Positions 42,601 to 51,600 of a DNA stretch of 64,000 nucleotides are shown in pieces. This DNA comes from Congeria kusceri. Its lineage: Eukaryota; Mollusca; Bivalvia; Myida; Dreissenidae. The stretch covers positions 63,872,637-63,936,636 of the forward strand of contig CM051032.1 in assembly GCA_027627225.1 (NCBI GenBank). The letters run 5' to 3'. Each line of letters starts with the position of its first letter. Within the stretch, counting starts at the first letter, position 1. The translations under genes were made by a program, and so were the position numbers. The notes beneath the pieces are model-generated. The model made no database searches, was not told where the DNA came from, and was given only the letters and a program-made list of their open reading frames with translations.

Positions 42601-45600
42601 TGACCAAAAAAAAAAATCAATATTCCTGAGTCGACTAACCCAGAGAGGCAGTAGTGGAAACCAGCTGGTTTGTTCTGGAACTTCTATGGTCTTCCATGAA
42701 CAAGTTCAGAGTATTAAACGATAACTTCAACAATCCAACAAGTAATTAACTTACCCACAATGATAATATTGTTGTTGATATTCAGAGTTACAGAGATAAT
42801 GCTGTTGACAAATATTTAGGGTTAGTGCTCCACTGCTGTACATGTATTTTTACAAGGTTTTGTCTTATTTTGTAAAATTCCAGATTCATACATGATTTGA
42901 AATGTTATTTATAACATTTGCATGAGTCTTGTATGTGCCTGTTTTAATATACATTACTGCAAAAAGATGTGACAAACTAATTAAAAAATAATGATTTTCG
43001 GAGTGAATTACAGGTTTTTAGAGGTTTTCCAGGAAAAATAAAGGTTTGAAAGGATATTCCATAAAATAAAGGTTTATAAAGGTTTTAAAGGTTTCACTAA
43101 GAGGCCTGATGTATGTTAGACAGCATCAACAAATGAAACCAGGCTCGTCACAGGATGTGACGTATGCCCCCAAAGCATATGCTTGTCAGAGGAAGGCAAC
43201 ACAATGTCACAGTTAAGTATTATGCCCTGGACAAATATCTTGAGATTTCAGCAACAGAGCTGTTTGTTGTGTGTGACACACTGCCTCAAAAAGTTCATTC
43301 TAATATTTGACCTTTAAGTGTAACCTTGAACCCACAGACCTTGACCGAGGAACATGTAAGTGGCATGCGACACATCGTCTGGTCATGGGAAAAAATAATA
43401 ATAAGTAATATTAAAATCCTTCCAGGCTTTTGGAAGTTATAGAGCAGGAAGAAATTTTCTTGACCTTTGACCTTGAATTGTGACCTTGACCTTTGACCAA
43501 GAACCATGGAAGTTGTACACGAAACATAGCCTGGTCATGGGAAATAATAATCCGAAGTAATATTAAAATCCTTCCAGATGTTTAAAAGTTATGGTGGAGA
43601 AACAGAAATCCATGACCTTTGACCTTGAATTGTGACCTAGACCTTTGACAAACAAGCATGAGAGTTGAATGCGACACATTGTCTGGCCATTGAGAATACC
43701 TAATAATCTGAAATAATATTTAAATCCCTCCAGCATTTAGAAGCTATGGAGTGGAAACAAAAATAATTGACCCTTGACCTTGAATTGTGACCTTGACCTT
43801 TGACCGACAATCATGGAAGTTGTACGTGACACATCGTCTAGTCATGGATAATAATAATCTGAAGTTATATTAAAATCCTACCGAGCGTCAAGAAGATACA
43901 GAGCAGAAACCAAAAATCCTTGACCTTTAACCTTGAATTGTGGCCTTGACCTTAGACCAACAAGCATGTGAGCTGTACGGGACACATCGTCTGGTTATGG
44001 GGAATAATAATCTTAAGTTATATTAAAATCCTTCCAGGCGTTAAAAAAGTTATGGAGTGGAAACAACAATTCATGACCTCTGACCTTGACCTTTGACTGA
44101 TGTGCATCTGAGTTGTACGCGACACATCGTCAGGTCATGAGGAATAATAATCTGAAGTTATATTAAAATCCATCCCGGCATTAAAAAGTTACAAAGCGGA
44201 AACGAAATCAGGACGGACGCACCCAACCACCTACTGACGGACGGTGCGACTACTATATGCCCTCCTTCGGAGGCATAAATAGAACTCACATTATTGATAA
44301 TGTCATCTGTTACAGGATTCTGCGGGTAGTACGGAATGCAGCCTCGAATGAACGGCTTGATTTGTCGCCATAGGAACCGAGTCTGAGTACCGCTGTTCTC
44401 GAGTGAACTAAACAGTGCCTTGCATCTGGGAGCTGAAACGATGATATGAGGTGCATCGTGGGAAAACCGGACATAAAGCATGTGCGTAAAGTGTTGTCCC
44501 GGATTAGCCTGTGCAGTCCGCACAGGCTAATCCAGGACGACGCGCCTCGTGTGCAGTTTCCTTACATGCACAGGTACATACAACTTGGAAAAATTTACCT
44601 GACACTGACCTATATGCATAAATATGTAGTAGAAAACTAAGTAGAAAACTAAGTAAGTTTCTTTACGGAAATAATCTTAATTCGATACATGTTGTTGAAA
44701 ATCTGTTATAAGACTAATGCGCCTCAACATCATTGTAAACTAAATAAGCCGAAGTTAAATATAGGAAATAATTCAAGCAAAAAATAATGAAAATATCAGA
44801 CACCAGCTATACCATTTGTTACTGCCACCATTCAAGCATGTTTAAAGCTTGAAGAAACTGTTTGTTGTTGTTGTTGTGGTTTGTGTATGTCATACAAAAG
44901 GCAAACAAAAATGTTAACAAATTTTTTTGTACGAAACTGGGACTTAAATAAATTTGAGGCGCGTCGTGGAAAAACAGGACTTAATGCATGTGCGTAAAGT
45001 GTCATCCCGGATCAGCCTGTGCAGTCCACACAGGCTAAGCCAGGACGGCACTTTCCGCCTACAGTGGATTTATGTTTAGAAGAGACTTCCTTGAAACAGA
45101 AAATACCATAAAAGCGCGGACTGCACAGGCTAATCCAGGACGACACTTTACGCACATGCATTAGGTCCGGTTTTCTCACGACACGCCTTATTTACAAAAA
45201 GTTTTCAGCTTACAGGTTTCCCTTACACATGCCCGGTCCTTTAACACATCTGGTGTGCTGTTGTTCCTGTTAGCAGACCCTGGGGAGGGTGTTGGTGCTG
45301 ATGCTGGTGCTGATGTTGCTAGGAAACAAAAAAAACATCAGTTGAACAATAGTTAATAACACACAAGAATGCATATTTTTATGTTTAAAAAAACAATTAA
45401 CAGCAAACCAGATGATGGAAATATTTTTTAATATTCACATCCTTATTGTTATTAGCAACTTTTTTATTAAAACAGTTGGGCCAAAAGTCATTTTCATTAT
45501 TTTTATTTGTATGTGGTGCAAGAGATTCCAACATTTTCACAGCATGTTTTTTTGTTGTTGTTTTTTTTTAAATAAAAATTAAAAGTTGCAAATCACAACC

Positions 45601-48600
45601 ACACAAAAGCATACTTTTTGAAAGCCCTTCATCAATGGGAACTTTGTCATTTTCGTTGGAGGATTTCGCCTCATTAGGATTCACGTTAAACAATGACCCG
45701 TTTCTTCCACACACGAATATCCCGAGAAGCTGGTACGCAGAGTTTGCTGACGTGTTGAGGGGCATGTTTGCCGTCTGGTTACGAATATCCATGGCAACAT
45801 TGTATAACGCATAGAATGGTTTCTGCCAGGTTGTGTTGTTTCTCAGCTGAAAAAACATACATGTACATGAACATGTTGGTACAGATATTTAAAATTAATT
45901 ATTCACAACAATCAAAACATTCTAGTCCATATATATAGGATCTGACTCTCATTGTCATTTCATACCATATTTTATTAAACGAGTTCAGGAATGTTGTTAG
46001 TAAGCTAGCCTTTGGCGAGCTTACTAACGAATTTCCTGAACGAGTTTAATAAAATATGGTATAAAATGACAACGAGTAGCAGAACTTTTTTATCCCATGC
46101 TTTTAAACGAAACAAAAATCTTCTAATTTTACAAAAACATGTTGATAAATCCAAAAAGTTGTGTACTAACGTGACGTCATTTTATGTTGACGACGTCATA
46201 TCACCAAAATAAAGTCATCTGATTGGTCAGTCAAAGAATATGTAGCCAATGAAAATTCTCAAAATGTTATCTTACACGTGTAAGATAGAAATATTCGTAA
46301 TGGTTGTATTACACGGGAAACAAGGTATAGCCTGTGATAAATCTTTATTATTTGGTTATGGTAATTATTATCTTTGATTTTATGATTATGCAATGCACAC
46401 ATTTTTAAAGAAATTTTGCTAAAATAAAGTGGGGGGAGAAAGAACAATATTCAAATTTTGTTCACATATAAGTTGCATCGTTGTACAGTCACAGGCACAA
46501 ACATTTTGGCAAAAAGTTGCCATCCTATACACGGACTACGGTATTGTACACATTCCGCAACATTTGCGAAAACAAGAATGGGCAGCAACTCCAGAAATAC
46601 TTTAGACAGAGTTATGTTTCTTGCACTATGAACTTCCACTTAATGCTTTCTATCATTACATGAGGTTTCCTTAAAATCACTTCAGAAGTACTATCAGGGC
46701 CATAAAACAAACTTGTAAATGCAGAAAATTCAACCTGTGTGTACAACAGCAGGAATTGATCAAAAAGTTCCATCTGGATATCCTGGCCAGTGTTCTGCAG
46801 CGCAAAGTCATTCAACTGAAAAGAGCCGATGTTGTTTTCATTAAATACATTTTTATGTCCAGATTAATGAAACAATTATCTTGGTAATAAATAAAATGCC
46901 TGACAAGTCTTTAAAGGTTTACACAAAGTTTGATTCCGAATATTTAACAAACTTTATGTCTTTCATCAGGGGAAATATTAAAATGCATTAAAATAATATT
47001 TTAACAAAATTCATAAACTATCACTTGATGTGTAGACATTTTTTATCGGAATTGCTACAGCGTACTTACAGATGTCAGAAATCCTGTAGTATTGAAATCT
47101 GCAAGGAACGTTTCAAAGACATTTCTAAACTGTGTCACTGTCAAATTACACAACTCATCGTGGACCCAGTTTGACACAGTCTTGTTGGGGAAGTGCAGGA
47201 TTTGATCCAAACGATCCTCATTACAAATGTTTGTTCGCACGTTGTCTATGACTGAATTCAGTGTCTGATTTATGGTGCCGCCGCCGGCAATGATTCCCGC
47301 AGTGTTTTCAAGAAAGGAATCCACAATAAGAAGGATGTCTAGTGCGTTCAACCCCTGATCTAAAATCTGAAACAATACACAGCAATATGAAAATTCAAAT
47401 TTCTAATTTTAGTTGCTTAATAAAATAATAAAACATGAATATATACATCTTGCTAACAAACACATTGCAGAATAGGCATAAACATATTAAAACAAATTAT
47501 TTTCTTTTAATAATGCTTCTTCATTTCTTCAATGAACGTTATATGTGGCGCGTCGTGAGAAAACCGGTCTTAATGCAAATGTGTAAAGTGTCGTCCCAGA
47601 TTAGCCTGTGCAGTCCGCACAGGCTAATCCGGGATGGCACTTACCGCTTTAATGTTTTTTCTGTTTCAATGAAGTGTCTTCTAACCATAAATCCACTTTA
47701 GGCGGAAAGTGTCATACCGGATTAGCCTGTGCAGACTGCACTGCGCCTCATATATACTATATACATTTTAATATCAATGGTAAGAAACTTGTTCAACATC
47801 TAATCCAATATCGTCTACAAAACACTTCATTTGACAAAATTATACAGGTAAAGTGCACATAGAAATACTTATTTATTTCTTACTTATATAAGTGTTATTT
47901 ACATATAATTATAAGTGCACATCTATATACAAAAACGTTTGTAAGCTATCTCTTTAAGAAATGTACCGTTCTGTTACTGATGGCTGCTATCAACCAGTTG
48001 GTTGTATTGGTTGAGAGACCCTGACTGACTAGAGACTGTGTTAGATTTTGCACGTCTATCAGGTACTTTCCAACTGTCAGAGAGCCTGGTAAACAATACA
48101 GAAAAGATTTAAATGGTATTATTAGCCATTATTTTTCTTTGTGTGTTTTGGTTCCACCCAAAAATAAAGCTACAATTACTTGATAATGAAAATTACTTGT
48201 TATATGGTATTTTTTATGTATATTCTAACATGACAAGCACAGATTTGGCTATAGAGAACAACCAAATCCACCATTGTTAAAACAACACACACAGAAAGTC
48301 CTGTGACTGACATCTCTTGGCTCAGGTTTTATAAATGAAGAGACATAACACTGAATTTGTTTTGTTTTTATTAAACCAGCAGGGGTGTGGAGATCTTATG
48401 CCCGACCTGTCCGATGCGGGTAATTTTACTGTCGGACAAATGGATTTTTCCTGTCTACTTGTCCATGTACAAGTACATGGACCAGTACATTTTCAAGGTG
48501 TAAAAATGATGTTTAAGTTGATGTAAATGTGATAGCTACCATTTGCCCGTCCACTTTGCACGAGTCGCACCAGTTCGCCATACAATGAGAACTCCTGCAC

Positions 48601-51600
48601 GAGGTCGTCTATCAGCAACGTGTCCACGTTGTCCTGTAAAATCCCTTCCAGGGCAGTGAGTGCCTCCGCTAGACTGCAACAATTAGAAAAGCATGAGAAG
48701 TAAGTTCAAAGTCAGGCAATAAACATGTTTTATATATAATATTAAATGAGTCGTGTCGTGGCAAATCTGGGCTTAATGCATGTGCGTAAGGTGTTGTCCC
48801 GAATTAGCCTGTGCATGTGCATTATGCCTGGTTTTCCCGAGACACGCCTCATATGACGTTTTTTCTCAAACTCTGTTATAGCCTCTGCTAGACTGAAATC
48901 ATTACAGGGGTATTTGAGAAATAATTATTTAAAATGTAAAAATATGCTTTAAAATCCTGTCTAAAGATGGCAATGTTTGTTACAGAGCTATAATAATGGA
49001 ACAAACTGAACAAGAAAGATAATTAATGCTTATAACACTAACTCAGTGTTTTGAAAGGGGTTTGCGATGTTGGGACGTTCGTCGGGTGTGGAGGAGTTGT
49101 GGCACTCGTTGTCGAATGTACAGACGAACGACTGCAAGAATGGAAGTATTCCTGCAGAGGGCATGGCCTTCCCATCAAAGTGGCCTGGAAAGGGTGTATT
49201 AATTATGTAACTGTTTAATTTGTAATACTTTTTTCTCTAATGAAGCACAATACAGTGATTTGTTTGTCACAGCTTTAGAAATGGGTACCCATCAAATTGG
49301 GAATTTCACATCGAGAAATCTTGCAACTGGGAAAAAAATTATGACAGAAATTTAATTAAAATTTAATTAATGAATTACCTACGCTAGTGTTATATTGGTT
49401 GAAATTATGCTAGCAGCAAAAGTTTTAGACTTGGCAGAAAATGGTTTTGTAATGTAACAAAATAAATATCTTGTTGAACAAGAGCTCTTCTCAGGACAGC
49501 GTGCTTGACTATTCAACCGCATGTCAGAGTTATGGGCCTTTAGCACTACAAAAAAAGGGCATAATTCTGCTAAAATGCTGGTCACAGGTGCCTTGGCCAG
49601 TGATCTTACATAATGACCCTGAAGACATGTGCGAAGTTTCAACTGAATACCTGTTGTAGTTACAGAGGTATGTACTTGTTGCACGCAAACCTTAACCTTA
49701 ATTGTCAAAGTACAAAAAGGGGCACAATTGTGCTAAATTGCAGAACAGAGTAATGGGCCTTGGTCAGTGACCTTATACAATGACCCTGAAGACATGTGTG
49801 AAGTTTCAAATGAATATTTGTAGTAGTTATAGAGATATGGAGTTGTTGCACGCACAATTTAACCTGAATTTCTAAGTACACAAAGGGGCATAATTCTGCT
49901 AAATTGCAGGTCCGAGTTATGGGCCTTAATAAGTGACTTATAAAATGACCCTGAAGACATGTGTCAAGTTTCAATTGAATATCTGTAGTAGTTATAGAGG
50001 TATACAGTTGTTGCATGCAAACTTTAACCTGAATTTCTAAGTAGAACAAGAGCTGTCTCAGGACAGCGCGATCTACTATTCAACCGCTTTGTCAGAGTTA
50101 TGGGCCTTTATCACTACAAACAAGAAAAATATTGAGCGGAAACCATTTTTCTATTTTAAGTAATAGTGACCTTGACCCCACCCACCCCATATGCCATACA
50201 AAGCGAGGTCTCAATATAAGGTATCTATGTATTAAGTTTCTGTAAAATATCTCAATGCGTTCTCAAGTTTTGAGGGGGAACCTTTTTTCTATTTCTAGTA
50301 ACAGTGACCTTGACCCCACCCACCCCATACGTAATCCCAAAGCGAGGTCTCGATATAAGGTATCTATGTATGAAGTATCATTAAAACAGGTCAATGCGTG
50401 CTCAAGTGATTGAGCGGAAACAGTTCTTCTATTTTTAGTAACAGTGACCTTGACCCCACCCACCCCATATGCAATCCCAAGCAAGGTCTCGATATAAGGT
50501 ATTTATGTATAAACATTCATTAAAATATCTCTATGCGTTTTCAAGTTATTTAGGGGAAACCGTTTTTCTATATTTAGTAACAGTGACCTTGACCCAACCA
50601 CCTCCATATGCAATCCAAAGCGAGGTCTTGATATAAGGTATATACGAATTAAGTTTCATTAAAATATCTCACTGCGTACTCAAGTTATTGAGCGAAAACA
50701 GTTTTTCTATTTTTAGTAACAGTGACCTTGACCTTGACTCCACCCACCTCATATGCAATCCCAAGTGAGGCCTCGCTATAAGGTATCTATGTATGAAGTT
50801 TCATTACAATAGCTAGATCAGGTCTTGAGTTAAGGAGTTGTTGCACACAAACTTTAACCTGAATTCATAAGTGTAATAAGGGGCATAATTCTGCTAAATT
50901 GCAGGGCAGAGTTATGGGCCTTGGTCAGTGACCTTATATAATGACCCTGAAGACATGTCTGAAGTTGCAATGGAATATCTGTAGTAGTTATAGAGATATG
51001 GAGTTGATGCACGCAAACTTTAACCTGAATTTCTAAGTACAAAAAGGGGCATAATTCTGCTAAAATTCGGGTCACAGTTATAGGTCTTGGCCAGTGACCT
51101 TATATAATGACCCTAAAGGCATGTGTGAAGTTTCAGTTGAATATCTGCCGTAGATATAGAGATATGGAGTTGTTGCATGAAAATTTTCACCTGACTTAAG
51201 TATAAAAAGGGTCGTAATTCTGCTAAATTGCGATCAGAGTTATGGGCCTTGATCAGTGACCTCACATAATGACCCCGAAGACATGTGTGAAGTTTCAAAT
51301 GAATATCTGTAGCAGTTACAGAGATATGGACATGTTGCACGCAAACCTTAACCAGAGCATTACGGGAACGCCGACGAACTGGTGAGTAGTATAGCTCAAA
51401 CTATTCAGTGAATAGTCGAACAACAAAATTAAAGTAAAAAAAAAAGAGACTTCGCAAGAATGACTATCAATTTTATATAGGTCCATACATTTTAGTACTT
51501 ATCTGCTATTTTTTGCTAATATCATTAACCATATGCATAATTTTTTAAATAATATTGCACAATATCATATTAATAGTGTTTCCACTACTTTTCATAAATG

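Larger units (their letters stand above)
39729..43108. mobile_element. 3.4-kb inverted-repeat-ended element carrying minisatellite and foldback
   Basis: Ends CAGGCCTCCTAG and CTAAGAGGCCTG are inverted with one mismatch and flanked by direct 'atgtat'. Inner flanks share 'aaataaaggttt'. The CAG start is hAT-like, but no transposase frame is visible. Confidence 0.6.

Noticed and set aside
39729..43108. Autonomous hAT transposon
   Set aside because: The ends are suggestive, but no frame longer than about 90 codons and no transposase motif could be seen.
44158..44523. 121-codon minus-strand frame as one long exon
   Set aside because: Only 44290-44432 matches ABCA with good splice sites. The rest reads into repeat sequence on either side.
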